Positions 1 to 7,830 of a stretch of 64,000 bases of DNA are shown piece by piece; position 1 is the stretch's first letter; the number at the start of each line of letters is the position of its first letter. Position numbers and translations under genes: made by a program. The stretch is taken from the NCBI GenBank assembly GCA_964606325.1, contig CAZSGE010000002.1:1-64000 (forward strand). Reading direction: 5' to 3'. The notes under the pieces are model-generated. The model searched no databases and had not been told where the DNA came from. It saw only the letters and a list, made by a program, of their open reading frames with translations. The stretch is from Berkiella sp964606325 (lineage in GTDB: Bacteria > Pseudomonadota > Gammaproteobacteria > Berkiellales > Berkiellaceae).

Positions 1-298
1 TGCGTTGAGGATGTGTCGCTCTCAACTTCTCTAGTGGAACTGACTTAATTCCGCCAATATACAATGTATGATGATGATAAATTTTTGTTTTTTCATTTTT
101 GCCCGTGGAAAGCACCTGAGCTGCATTGATAATGACAACTACATCCCCTGTGTCTTCATGTGGGGTAAAGGTGGTTTTGTGCTTACCGCGCAGTATAGAA
201 GCAACGCGTGAGGCTAAGCGACCAATTGTCATGGTCTTAGCATCGACAACAAACCAATCGCGTTTAATGTCTTGCGGTTTCGCGACATAGGTTCTCAT
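1..298 (-). CDS. rplM: 50S ribosomal protein L13 (partial, runs off the left edge)
   Basis: The first 99 codons of L13, a primary 23S rRNA-binding protein of the large subunit, are present; the rest lies beyond the window. The translation begins MRTYVAKPQDIKRDWFVVDA and continues with TIGRLASRVASILRGK and the HEDTGDVVVIINA segment, all diagnostic of bacterial L13. The ATG at 298-296 is preceded by a GGAG about 9 bases upstream. In most gammaproteobacteria rpsI follows; that part is not visible here. Identification is from recognised family sequence and is secure. Confidence 0.96.
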   Translation of the reverse strand, partial: MRTYVAKPQDIKRDWFVVDAKTMTIGRLASRVASILRGKHKTTFTPHEDTGDVVVIINAAQVLSTGKNEKTKIYHHHTLYIGGIKSVPLEKLRATHPQR

Positions 299-342
299 AC
301 AACCAAATCTCCAAAGGGATAATAGATTCTCAAAGTTGGCGA

Positions 343-371
343 ATTATACAAAAGCGCTTACCTAAAAGAAA
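343..371 (-). promoter_or_regulatory. Probable rplM promoter
   Basis: On the minus strand a perfect TATAAT lies at 348-343, about 45 bases before the rplM start. At 17-base spacing the -35 position (371-366) reads TTTCTT, a poor match. A start near 336 would leave a leader of about 38 bases, short for the usual L13 autoregulatory leader. The call rests on the -10 box and its position. Confidence 0.4.
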
Positions 372-386
372 GGGTGTATTTCTCAA

Positions 387-716
387 CTATTTGATTACTG
401 GGTTGCTTGGAAGCAATAATCTGGTCACTTTTTGCCCTTTTAGGATGTGCTCATCGATAATTTCATCAATGTCCTGGGCTGAATCGTAATGATACCACAC
501 CCCTTCTGGATATATGACTAACACAGGACCTTCATCGCATCTATCTAAACAACTACAAGTATTTGCCCGACATTTGCCGGCTTCATGAAGGCCTAACTGC
601 TTTAAACGCTTCTTGGCATAGTCTCGCAATTCATTCGCGCCAACAACGGCACAACACCGTTTGCCACTGGCGCGAAGATTGTTACAAAAAAATAATTGGA
701 ATTGGTAATAGGGCAT
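387..716 (-). CDS. Thioredoxin-like [2Fe-2S] ferredoxin
   Basis: A 109-residue soluble protein of the thioredoxin-fold 2Fe-2S ferredoxin family. Cysteines sit near the N-terminus (FFCNN, then GKRCC) and in a second cluster, CRANTCSCLDRCDEGP, followed by VLVIYPEGVWY, the usual family signature where the cluster is bound. The C-terminal helix (IDEIIDEHI) is also typical. Members transfer electrons; the partner is unknown. The gene points toward rplM with an 88-base gap and probably has its own promoter. The family assignment is good; the physiological role is not known from sequence. Confidence 0.85.
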   Translation of the reverse strand: MPYYQFQLFFCNNLRASGKRCCAVVGANELRDYAKKRLKQLGLHEAGKCRANTCSCLDRCDEGPVLVIYPEGVWYHYDSAQDIDEIIDEHILKGQKVTRLLLPSNPVIK

Positions 717-738
717 TTAATCCTCATTTTATTTCTAA

Positions 739-820
739 AGACCCTCACCCTAACCCTCTCCCGCAAGCGGTAGAGGGTGGACAGCATGGCCGTAAGGCGA
801 TGCTGTCCGGGTGAGGGTCT
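739..820. repeat. Palindromic intergenic repeat, three-stem fold
   Basis: An 82-base element able to fold into a three-way junction. The outer stem pairs 739-750 (AGACCCTCACCC) with 809-820 (GGGTGAGGGTCT), perfect over 12 bp. Inside, 754-759 CCCTCT pairs with 772-777 AGAGGG around a CCGC/GCGG inner stem, and 779-787 GGACAGCAT pairs with 800-808 ATGCTGTCC. The CCCTCTCCCGCAAGCGG core recurs at 7831-7908. Similar cores are widespread REP-like intergenic repeats in proteobacteria. An open frame crossing it is a consequence of the repeat, not a gene. Confidence 0.8.
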
Positions 821-933
821 GAATTTAGAATATCCACCAGCACTACGGTGGATGTCCTGACAATTTGTGGGTGTCCTCTTAAGATTGGGGTATATTACCA
901 ACATGACACCTTATATTTCACGAATATATTAAA

Positions 934-2223
934 ATGACGTGCCCCACTCCCAAACAAAAACATGCCGGATTGGTTGATAAATTAGCTAGCCAGTGTGTTA
1001 AGTGCGCTTTATGTCTACCGCATTGCCCAACGTATGAATTAACCAAAGATGAAAATGAGTCCCCCCGAGGGCGCATTGCGTTATTTCAAGCGATGGCACA
1101 GGAAAAATTACCTGTCACGCAAAAAGCCAAAGTCCATCTTGATCAATGCCTTGCTTGCCGCGCCTGTGAGCGTGTCTGCCCTGCACATGTAGAATATGGT
1201 CAACTGCTTACTTTAGGACGAGCCCTGTTAACAGAATTACCCACAAAAGCAGTGCTCAAAAAACCCCGTCTTAGCACTCGCTTTTTAAGCTGGGTACTGA
1301 CTAGGCCTTCTTACCGTCGAGGGTTACAGTGGTTATTGTGGCTGAGCCAAGTTTCTGGGTTAAGAGATTTAGCCCGCGCTTTAAAACTGACCAATTTAAT
1401 GGGGGTTTCTAATTTAGAAACGCTTTTGCCTGAGGTTCGCAGGCCTTTAACGCTATCGCCTTTTTATAGCGCCATTGGTGAGAAACGCGGCAGCGTGATG
1501 TTATTTACCGGTTGTTTAGGTTCTCTGTGTGACCAAGGAACGCTAACAGCGAGCATCAAGGTTTTACGACATCTAGGTATGGAAGTCCATATTCCCCCAG
1601 AGCAAACATGTTGCGGTGCTATCCATACACATGCCGGTAACATTCAAGAAGCTCATATTCTCGCAAAACAAAATACCCGCGCTGCTTTAAAAAAACCAAT
1701 CGATTACATTATCAGCACGGCCACAGGTTGTGGTGCCGTTTTGCAAGAATATGCCACCCACTTTAGTTTTTCATCCAATTTAAATGATAAGGATTTTTCT
1801 CAATTTTCAGAGAAAGTCATTGATATTATTACGTTTGTTCAACAAACACCTTGGCCATCTTCTTTAAAACTGTCCCCAGTAGAAAAACATGTTATCTTGC
1901 ATACCCCTTGCACACGGCGCAATGTATTGAAATCTGTAACCGATCCGCAACTATTGCTATCAAGAATTCCTGGATTAAGTTTGAAATCCTTTACTTCCCC
2001 TCACTGCTGTGGCGCAGCAGGAACATATATGCTTGATCACCCTAAAATGGCTACAACCTTAGCGCAACAGTTACTAAAAGAATTAGATAGCGTAGGAGTT
2101 AACTATATAGCAACTACGAATATTGGCTGCGATTTACACCTTGCTAAACAGGTAAAAGCTAAACATCCCAATGTGAAAGTTGTGCACCCTATAGAGTTGT
2201 TAGCCCTATCATTGGATTTTTAG
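934..2223 (+). CDS. glcF: Glycolate oxidase iron-sulfur subunit-like protein (GlcF family)
   Basis: A 429-residue Fe-S oxidoreductase subunit. Two ferredoxin 4Fe-4S motifs lie at the N-terminus (CVKCALCLPHCP about residue 21, then CLACRACERVCP about residue 72). Two CCG domains follow: FTGCLGSLCD with TCCGAIHTHAG, and TPCTRRN with PHCCGAAG. This layout and length match GlcF, which passes electrons from the glycolate-oxidising flavin subunits to the membrane. glcD and glcE are not adjacent here, so the partner dehydrogenase, and therefore the substrate, is uncertain; lactate-type or other 2-hydroxyacid oxidation is possible. The gene stands alone, followed by two tandem hairpins. Confidence 0.85.
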   Translation: MTCPTPKQKHAGLVDKLASQCVKCALCLPHCPTYELTKDENESPRGRIALFQAMAQEKLPVTQKAKVHLDQCLACRACERVCPAHVEYGQLLTLGRALLTELPTKAVLKKPRLSTRFLSWVLTRPSYRRGLQWLLWLSQVSGLRDLARALKLTNLMGVSNLETLLPEVRRPLTLSPFYSAIGEKRGSVMLFTGCLGSLCDQGTLTASIKVLRHLGMEVHIPPEQTCCGAIHTHAGNIQEAHILAKQNTRAALKKPIDYIISTATGCGAVLQEYATHFSFSSNLNDKDFSQFSEKVIDIITFVQQTPWPSSLKLSPVEKHVILHTPCTRRNVLKSVTDPQLLLSRIPGLSLKSFTSPHCCGAAGTYMLDHPKMATTLAQQLLKELDSVGVNYIATTNIGCDLHLAKQVKAKHPNVKVVHPIELLALSLDF

Positions 2224-2261
2224 AAATTTGTCAACTCTCTAAAATATAAACAATGAGGATT

Positions 2262-2317
2262 ATCAAGGGAAGTATTGACATTCTCCCCTTGATTGCATGC
2301 AAAAGCTGTGCTTTTGC
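2262..2317. other. Tandem hairpins downstream of glcF
   Basis: The 306-base gap 2224-2529 holds two perfect 8-bp hairpins: 2262-2269 ATCAAGGG with 2286-2293 CCCTTGAT, and 2299-2306 GCAAAAGC with 2310-2317 GCTTTTGC around a TGT loop. No T-run follows on the plus strand, so this is not a canonical terminator for glcF, though it may protect or end the 3' end. The rest of the gap (2318-2529) must carry the promoter of the HU-like gene; I see no convincing -35/-10 pair and no small gene in it. Confidence 0.5.
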
Positions 2318-2529
2318 GCTGCATAAAAAAAGAAGTAATTCTATAAGAGAATTGCGGGCTACCATTTGCCATAAAGTGTGTTATCTTTATACGGTTAAAT
2401 AATTTGAGCAATTATTTGAAAATGTAAGTTTTGGTTGAAGTTTGCCAAGCTGTATTGTTAATGAGAATATGGCTCTTGGTAAGGATGAACCGAACCTTTT
2501 AAAGTGTGTGACTAAGGAGAGTACTTATA

Positions 2530-2997
2530 ATGGCTAAGAAGAAAGCAAAGAAAGCAGCAAAGGTAATGAAGAAACCAGCTCGTAAAGCAGCTCCCAAAGC
2601 TAAACGCGGTGCGGTAAAACGCGCAACAACAAAACGCGCAGCTAAACCAGCCGCAGCAGCGAAAAAATCTTCAGGCCCTGTTTCAGTTGGTCGTAAACCT
2701 TTCAGCAAATCACAATTAGTTGCTGAAATTGTTGAACGCACTGGCGTTGCTAGAAAAGATGTTGTTGCGATGATGGAAGTTATCGGCACCATCATTGATG
2801 CTCACTTACAAAAATCCGGCCCAGAAGTGTTCTCATGGCCTGGCATGTTCAAAATCCAAGTTATCAAAAAGCCTGCGACCAAAGCGCGTCAAGGCATCAA
2901 TCCTTTCACTGGCGAAACCATGATGTTCAAAGCAAAACCTGCTAGCCGTCGTGTAAAAATTCGTGCATTGAAACAACTTAAAGCAATGGCTGCTTAA
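2530..2997 (+). CDS. HU-family DNA-binding protein with a lysine/alanine-rich histone-H1-like N-terminal tail
   Basis: A 155-residue predicted nucleoid protein in two parts. Residues 1-48 are almost entirely Lys, Ala, Arg and Pro (AKKKAKKAAKVMKKPARK and similar), resembling eukaryotic histone H1 tails and bacterial H1-like proteins. Residues 57-155 form an HU/IHF-type domain (FSKSQLVAEIVERTG; INPFTGETMMFKAKPASR is the DNA-embracing arm). Ordinary HU is about 90 residues, so the tail is an addition. It should bind DNA non-specifically, possibly compacting the nucleoid during developmental or intracellular stages; that role is inferred. The start follows AAGGAG about 10 bases upstream. A strong terminator follows directly. 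Confidence 0.88.
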   Translation: MAKKKAKKAAKVMKKPARKAAPKAKRGAVKRATTKRAAKPAAAAKKSSGPVSVGRKPFSKSQLVAEIVERTGVARKDVVAMMEVIGTIIDAHLQKSGPEVFSWPGMFKIQVIKKPATKARQGINPFTGETMMFKAKPASRRVKIRALKQLKAMAA

Positions 2998-3020
2998 TTG
3001 CTGATTCTTCACGAAAATAA

Positions 3021-3045
3021 AAAGGGGGCCTAAGCCCCCTTTTTT
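3021..3045. terminator. Bidirectional intrinsic terminator
   Basis: GGGGGC (3024-3029), a CTAA loop and GCCCCC (3034-3039), with an A-run before and a T-run after. It ends the HU-like gene on the plus strand and feoB, whose stop codon overlaps it, on the minus strand. Confidence 0.9.
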
Positions 3046-5326
3046 ATGTCCGCAAAATGATTGGCGTGGGAAAAAGTCTGGGCATAAAAGTACGCGCGTA
3101 ATATCGAATACCGAGTACCGTCGCTATCGCTATACCAATCCAGGTGCCTACCCAAATGCTAGATGTTAGCGGATGATTTACAAAGGTGGCACATTGGTAA
3201 TAAACAACGGCCATGGCATAGGCAAGCCCTGTTGTCCAACAAACTGAAAAAATAGTCCAACCTCTTTGAACCTCGCGCGCCATTGCCGCTGTAGCAGAGA
3301 CGCAAGGAAAATACAGCAACACAAATAAAAGGTAAGCAAAAGCATTGGATTGACCATTAAAACGTCGCACCATTTCACCATACACATGATTATCTAATTG
3401 TTCAGAGGATGAACTCGCCAACACAGGATTTCCCCAAGCATGGGAAAGTGCCATAAAATTCTCGGGTATTGTCATCAGTGCTTGTTTTAAGCTCACGCTC
3501 AAATGAAATTCGTTCTCAGGTTCAACGTCGCTATTTGGCATATACAAAGAATTTAATGTTCCAATCACCACTTCTTTTGCCAAAATACCGGTAATTAAAC
3601 CCACCGCTGCTGGCCAGTTATCTTCTTCCACTCCCAAAGGTTTAAAAACGGGTACCACTGATTTACCAATACTTGCTAGCACCGATGTTTGATCTGGCTC
3701 TTTTAACCAAACGCCTTGGGCACTGATATTATTTAACACGCCAATCAAAATACACACTGGTAAAATCAGTTTACCGGCATTCATCACAAAACGACGCAAC
3801 CGATGCCAACAATGAAACCATAAGGATTGCCAGTGTGGCCATTGGTATTCAGGCATCTCCAAGATCAATGGCGCAACTTCACCTTTGAGTAGCGTTTTTT
3901 TAAGCATGAGTCCTGTTAACACGGCCATACTAATGCCAATCACATAAAGTAAAAATACGATATTTTGTCCGCCTGTTGGGAAAAAGGCCGCAACAAAGAC
4001 TGTGAAAATGGCAAGTCTTGCACCACAGGACATAAATGGGCTCATCATAACCGCTAAAATGCGATCGCGTTTGTTTTCCAGCGTGCGCATGCCCATGATA
4101 GCTGGCACATTACAACCAAACCCCACAATCATTGGCACAAATGATTTGCCAGGCAATCCTATGGCACGCATCAGTCTGTCTATCACAAATGCTGCCCGCG
4201 CCATGTACCCGGAGTCTTCTAAAAAAGCGAGCGCTAAAAACATAGCGCCAATCACCGGAATAAAAGTGAGAATAGTACTGATGCCTTTACCAAGCCCTGA
4301 CACCAGCAGCGCCATAAGCCAATGGGGCGCATGCCATGTTGTTAAAAGTGCAGCGAAACCTTGAACAAAAAATGCATCAGAGCTTAATTCAAAAAAGTCT
4401 TGAAAAGCGCCGCCAATATTTATAGCAAAGAAAAATAACGCATACATCACCGCTAAAAAGAAAGGGATCCCAAATACACGATGACAGGCAACACGATCAA
4501 TGTAGCGCCCCATTTGAGATGGCTGTTTAGTAGGAAGCTTGCAGGCTTTGCGTGACTCGCTCACTATCTTTTCAATAAATTGATATCGACTCGTCGCAAT
4601 GAGAATATCGGCTTCCTGCTCAGTCTTGCTCAAAATCTCACTTTGCGCCTTTGCAACCAAGGGATTATCACATGGCTCCCCTTCTAACCAACGAATCACT
4701 TGATAGCGCTTGGCCTTTGTTGCTTGTTCAAGCAATGTTATCTGCTGTTCTACAACGCTTGGGTAGTCAATACGACAACCTTCAACGTGTTTTTGTTGAG
4801 AAACAATCTCTTTAAGGCCTTCAACACCAACACCACTTCTGGCAATGATAGGAACAATTTTGCATCCAAGTTGTGATGCCAAATGATCTATGTTGATTTG
4901 ATTGCCGGATTTTTCCATGAGATCCATACGATTCAGTGCTATCACAACAGGTAACTGTTGCTCTAGCAACTGCAACGTCAGATATAAATTGCGCTCGATA
5001 TTAATTGCATCAACGACGTTTAAAATGATCTGACAAGGGTTAGCAAGTAAAAATGTAGCGGTTAACGTTTCATCTTGAGGACACTCTATGCTTGAGCGTG
5101 TGAGGGTGTAAGTACCTGGCAAGTCGATAACTTCGATTTGTCCGCGATGATGATCAAAATGTCCCGATTTACTTTCAATCGTCACACCAGACCAATTACC
5201 AACACGCTGAGAAGCACCGGTCAAGGTATTGAATAAAGTCGTTTTACCGCAATTAGGATTCCCGACTAGCGCAATCTGCAAGTGCGGATCCTGAGGTGTT
5301 TTTTTCTTGTCGGTAACTTTTGGCAT
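3044..5326 (-). CDS. feoB: Ferrous iron transporter FeoB
   Basis: About 760 residues, the usual FeoB length, carrying Fe(II) across the inner membrane. The N-terminal G domain shows IALVGNPNCGKTTLFN (Walker A/G1), DLPGTYTL (G3) and ALNRMDLME (G4 NxxD). A helical linker leads to a membrane domain with the Gate motifs, for example PMIVGFGCNVPAIMG and SPFMSCGARLAIF, then many hydrophobic segments. A TTG at 5332 could extend it by two codons; I prefer the ATG at 5326 because a GAAG lies 6 bases before it. The gene overlaps the 3' end of feoA by 74 bases in another frame, so the two are translationally linked. feoC is not visible. Confidence 0.96.
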   Translation of the reverse strand: MPKVTDKKKTPQDPHLQIALVGNPNCGKTTLFNTLTGASQRVGNWSGVTIESKSGHFDHHRGQIEVIDLPGTYTLTRSSIECPQDETLTATFLLANPCQIILNVVDAINIERNLYLTLQLLEQQLPVVIALNRMDLMEKSGNQINIDHLASQLGCKIVPIIARSGVGVEGLKEIVSQQKHVEGCRIDYPSVVEQQITLLEQATKAKRYQVIRWLEGEPCDNPLVAKAQSEILSKTEQEADILIATSRYQFIEKIVSESRKACKLPTKQPSQMGRYIDRVACHRVFGIPFFLAVMYALFFFAINIGGAFQDFFELSSDAFFVQGFAALLTTWHAPHWLMALLVSGLGKGISTILTFIPVIGAMFLALAFLEDSGYMARAAFVIDRLMRAIGLPGKSFVPMIVGFGCNVPAIMGMRTLENKRDRILAVMMSPFMSCGARLAIFTVFVAAFFPTGGQNIVFLLYVIGISMAVLTGLMLKKTLLKGEVAPLILEMPEYQWPHWQSLWFHCWHRLRRFVMNAGKLILPVCILIGVLNNISAQGVWLKEPDQTSVLASIGKSVVPVFKPLGVEEDNWPAAVGLITGILAKEVVIGTLNSLYMPNSDVEPENEFHLSVSLKQALMTIPENFMALSHAWGNPVLASSSSEQLDNHVYGEMVRRFNGQSNAFAYLLFVLLYFPCVSATAAMAREVQRGWTIFSVCWTTGLAYAMAVVYYQCATFVNHPLTSSIWVGTWIGIAIATVLGIRYYARTFMPRLFPTPIILRT

Positions 5327-5549
5327 ACTCAACTTCTATTTGTTGACATTCTTTTTTACGTAAGCTGAGGGTATACCCTCGTAATAAAATTTGAATGGGA
5401 TCCCCTAAGGGTGCGACTCGAACAATGGTTAAAAGCACGCCAGGCGTTAATCCCATCGCTAAAAGTTTGTGCCTAAAACCCACTGCGGATTTATAAAACC
5501 CTTTCATGCGAACTTGCTGGCCACTTGGTATGGCATCCAGAGTTAGCAA
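5253..5549 (-). CDS. feoA: Ferrous iron transport accessory protein FeoA
   Basis: A 98-residue SH3-like FeoA protein that works with FeoB. The family pattern is clear: KSAVGFRHKLLAMGLTPG, then VAPLGDPIQILLRGYTLSLR. The start is a TTG at 5549, supported by AAGGGA seven bases upstream; the next Met lies inside the domain. About 23 C-terminal residues go beyond the normal FeoA end and coincide with the overlap into feoB. It is the first gene of the feoAB pair and lies just downstream of a probable Fur box. Confidence 0.93.
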   Translation of the reverse strand: MLTLDAIPSGQQVRMKGFYKSAVGFRHKLLAMGLTPGVLLTIVRVAPLGDPIQILLRGYTLSLRKKECQQIEVEYAKSYRQEKNTSGSALADCASRES

Positions 5550-5589
5550 ATTTGATTCCCTTTGGTTACTGATGATGGCTTAATATTAA

Positions 5590-5604
5590 TGATAATTATT
5601 CGCA
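5590..5604 (-). promoter_or_regulatory. Probable Fur box upstream of feoA
   Basis: TGATAATTATTCGCA matches the 7-1-7 Fur consensus TGATAATnATTATCA at 12 of 14 informative positions. It sits 41-55 bases before the feoA start, where a repressor would block the promoter when iron is plentiful. Fur control of feo is well established in gammaproteobacteria; its operation here is inferred. Confidence 0.65.
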
Positions 5605-5613
5605 TTTACAAGC

Positions 5614-5650
5614 AAAAAAAGGGGGGAATGGTTACATTCCCCCCTTTTTT
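5614..5650. terminator. Intrinsic terminator, probably bidirectional
   Basis: GGGGGGAATG (5621-5630), a GTTA loop and CATTCCCCCC (5635-5644): a perfect 10-bp stem flanked by seven A on the left and six T on the right. It lies between the 3' end of the double-glycine-leader peptide gene and the feoA promoter, both on the minus strand, and isolates feoAB from read-through. Confidence 0.88.
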
Positions 5651-5694
5651 GCCTGTCCTGCTCAGCCTTCAGGAGAAGCAGGGCAATTATTTGG

Positions 5695-5991
5695 TTATTT
5701 ACTGCCGGTAACAAAGCTTCCAACAGCCGCACCACCCGCATAAATACCGTTACCAATGGTGGCTGCCACGGTATAGAGGCCATACCCAACATAATAAAGA
5801 GGTGTGTAAACTACATAGTAAACCGCAGCGCCAACACCTGCGCCAACAGCAAGAACTGGTCCACTAACGACACCAGCTGACATGCCCGCTGCTGTTGCAT
5901 AGCTTGCCCAAAACTTATCCCATCCACTCATATCTTCAAAGCTAGCGCCGCCAGATACTAAATTTAGTTCACTAGATTTCAAATCACGCAT
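5695..5991 (-). CDS. Small Gly/Ala-rich peptide with double-glycine leader (class II bacteriocin/microcin-like)
   Basis: A 98-residue peptide starting MRDLKSSELNLVSGG, a near-perfect double-glycine leader of the type cut by ABC transporters with a C39 peptidase domain (as in microcin V and class II bacteriocins). Cleavage after GG would leave about 83 residues, rich in Gly, Ala, Val and Tyr, with hydrophobic runs such as GVVSGPVLAVGAGVGAAVYY and AGGAAVGSF and several small-xxx-small motifs, consistent with membrane insertion. No immunity, C39 transporter or accessory gene is nearby, so export must depend on a distant locus. The mature part matches no named bacteriocin that I recognise. A perfect terminator follows. 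Confidence 0.65.
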   Translation of the reverse strand: MRDLKSSELNLVSGGASFEDMSGWDKFWASYATAAGMSAGVVSGPVLAVGAGVGAAVYYVVYTPLYYVGYGLYTVAATIGNGIYAGGAAVGSFVTGSK

Positions 5992-6070
5992 TTCTGTTTT
6001 CCCATAACTTCTGAGATTAAAAAAGCTATGTTACTCAAAAAAATAAAAATTACTAGCTATAAAGTGAACT

Positions 6071-7162
6071 TTATGTGAGATGAGGCTTTGAAACATAAAC
6101 CGCAGACTGCATTTCAGTTAGTCTGCTTATTGTTCTTTGGAATTCAAAAGCATGGCGCCCACCCTGGTATAGCTGCGTAAAAGGAACTTGTGCGCTCATA
6201 ATTAACGTCACATGACGCTCATAAAATTCATCTACCAGGGCAATAAAACGCAAGGCAACATCATCAGTATCTTCATTCATCATAGTAACATCACTGAGAA
6301 TCACCGTTTTAAAACAACGCGCTATTTCAATGTAATCTATTGTTGCGCGGGCACTTTTGCACAGCACGTCAAATGAAAACCACACGACCCCAGGGGCCCA
6401 TAAAATACTCACCATAGATCTATCGTTGATGGTGAGTTGTTTATTTTCCTCGTGCTCAACAGGTGCCAGCTCGTTAAAATAACGTTGCAAAGCATAGCGA
6501 GCCTTTTCATCTAAAGGATAATGGTATAAAGATGCAGATAAATGTTTTAACCGATAATCTTCTAGTCCTTGGATTGCTATCACTTTTGTATGCGCACGGA
6601 TGAGTTCAATGGTTGGTAAAAATTTTTCTCGCTGTAGTCCATTATCATAAAGATCTTCTGGCGCGATATTGGTGGTCGCTAACAAAGTAACCCCATGATG
6701 AAATAAGTAATCAAATAGCTCTGCCATGATCATCGCATCAGCAATATCTTTAACGTAAAACTCATCAAAACACAGTACCCAATATTGCGATGCAAATTCA
6801 CTGGCTATTAATTTGAGAGGATCTTTTTGACCTTGATGCTGGGTGAGCGCTTTATGCACATAGTGCATAAAGTGATGAAAGTGCAGGCGAGTTTTTTGTG
6901 TAAAGGGCAAGGATGAATAAAACATATCCATCAAAAATGTTTTACCTCGCCCGACATCGCCCCATAAATACAAACCTTTAACCGGCACCTGTCGCAAGCC
7001 TAAGCTACGAAATAAGCGACTTTTCGTTAATGAAATAACATCATTTTTAGAAAGCAAAGCCTGATATATGTTATCTAATTCAACAACAATGGCATGCTGC
7101 GCTGGATCAGGTGAGATTTTGCCAGTCTCAAGATAATTTTCATAACGTTGCAAGGGACCCAT
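6071..7162 (-). CDS. zapE: Cell division protein ZapE (AFG1-like ATPase)
   Basis: A 363-residue AFG1/ZapE P-loop ATPase. It shows GLYLWGDVGRGKTFLMDMFY (Walker A about residue 67), LHFHHFMHYVHKAL, WVLCFDEFYVKDIADAMI (Walker B) and LLATTNIAPEDLYDNGLQR (sensor region). ZapE acts at the Z-ring during division in gammaproteobacteria, while the mitochondrial relative AFG1 handles misfolded membrane proteins. Its ATG overlaps the stop codon of the upstream hydrolase by one base, so the two are probably cotranscribed. The length is normal. Confidence 0.93.
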   Translation of the reverse strand: MGPLQRYENYLETGKISPDPAQHAIVVELDNIYQALLSKNDVISLTKSRLFRSLGLRQVPVKGLYLWGDVGRGKTFLMDMFYSSLPFTQKTRLHFHHFMHYVHKALTQHQGQKDPLKLIASEFASQYWVLCFDEFYVKDIADAMIMAELFDYLFHHGVTLLATTNIAPEDLYDNGLQREKFLPTIELIRAHTKVIAIQGLEDYRLKHLSASLYHYPLDEKARYALQRYFNELAPVEHEENKQLTINDRSMVSILWAPGVVWFSFDVLCKSARATIDYIEIARCFKTVILSDVTMMNEDTDDVALRFIALVDEFYERHVTLIMSAQVPFTQLYQGGRHAFEFQRTISRLTEMQSAVYVSKPHLT

Positions 7163-7818
7163 TAATCACTCACTATCGCTTCTTCAACCAGTGTTCGAAG
7201 CAATACCAGTTTGCCATGAAAAAAATGGGATGCGTCCGGAATTTTATGTAATGTAAAATTGTTCTGCTGAGCCTTTCGACGCTCAAACCAAGCATAAATC
7301 TCATCAGGTGAAATCACTTCATCCTTCATCGGCGCAATTACCACCCAAGGGCAATCAATTTTTCCAACCTCTGCATGTGATAAAATCGTCACGGCGGGAG
7401 CAACACTAAAAAGTTGTTTGCATTGCGTTTTTGCAGCACCCATCGCAGCGATATAAGCACCAAATGAAAAGCCTGCTAAATAGATAGGCAAATCTAACAC
7501 CGATTTTGCCCAAGCAATCACTGCCATTAAATCATCTACTTCACCAATGGCGTCACCATATTGGCCTTCACTTTTGCCTACGCCACGGAAGTTAAAACGT
7601 ATGCTATGAATATCCTTATGAAAAAAGGCGCGCGATAAAGTGTGTACCACTTTATTGTGCATAGTACCTTCATGCAAAGGGTGAGGATGACAAATAATAG
7701 CCACGCCTTTACTTGATGCTTTTGCAGTTAAGGTGAGTATTTCTATATTACCGGCGGGACCTTGAATTAAGAGATTATTTTCGCCGTCAGGGAAAATGGT
7801 TGGAATTGTTAAAGTCAT
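7162..7818 (-). CDS. Alpha/beta hydrolase (COG2945-type)
   Basis: A 218-residue cytoplasmic alpha/beta hydrolase. The core reads AIICHPHPLHEGTMHNKVV and FNFRGVGKSEG, the nucleophile elbow is GFSFG (Ser about 119), the acid is in MKDEVI (about 165) and the histidine in ASHFFHG (about 200), so the catalytic triad appears complete. The family comprises small predicted esterases or acyl hydrolases of unknown substrate. It is the first gene of a two-gene unit with zapE. Upstream lies a large inverted repeat. No specific function can be assigned. Confidence 0.85.
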   Translation of the reverse strand: MTLTIPTIFPDGENNLLIQGPAGNIEILTLTAKASSKGVAIICHPHPLHEGTMHNKVVHTLSRAFFHKDIHSIRFNFRGVGKSEGQYGDAIGEVDDLMAVIAWAKSVLDLPIYLAGFSFGAYIAAMGAAKTQCKQLFSVAPAVTILSHAEVGKIDCPWVVIAPMKDEVISPDEIYAWFERRKAQQNNFTLHKIPDASHFFHGKLVLLRTLVEEAIVSD

Positions 7819-7830
7819 TTGTTTTTAAGA

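Noticed and set aside
602..904. A 100-codon minus-strand frame across the repeat before glcF
   Set aside because: It runs through the palindromic element at 739-820 and overlaps the ferredoxin gene; its sequence is dictated by the repeat and matches no family.
4002..4364. A 120-codon frame antisense to feoB
   Set aside because: It lies wholly inside the well-conserved feoB membrane domain, with no ribosome binding site or recognisable product.
5586..5792. A short minus-strand frame overlapping the double-glycine peptide
   Set aside because: It crosses the 5614-5650 terminator and shares bases with the peptide gene, which has the recognisable leader. A possible immunity gene was considered but nothing supports it.
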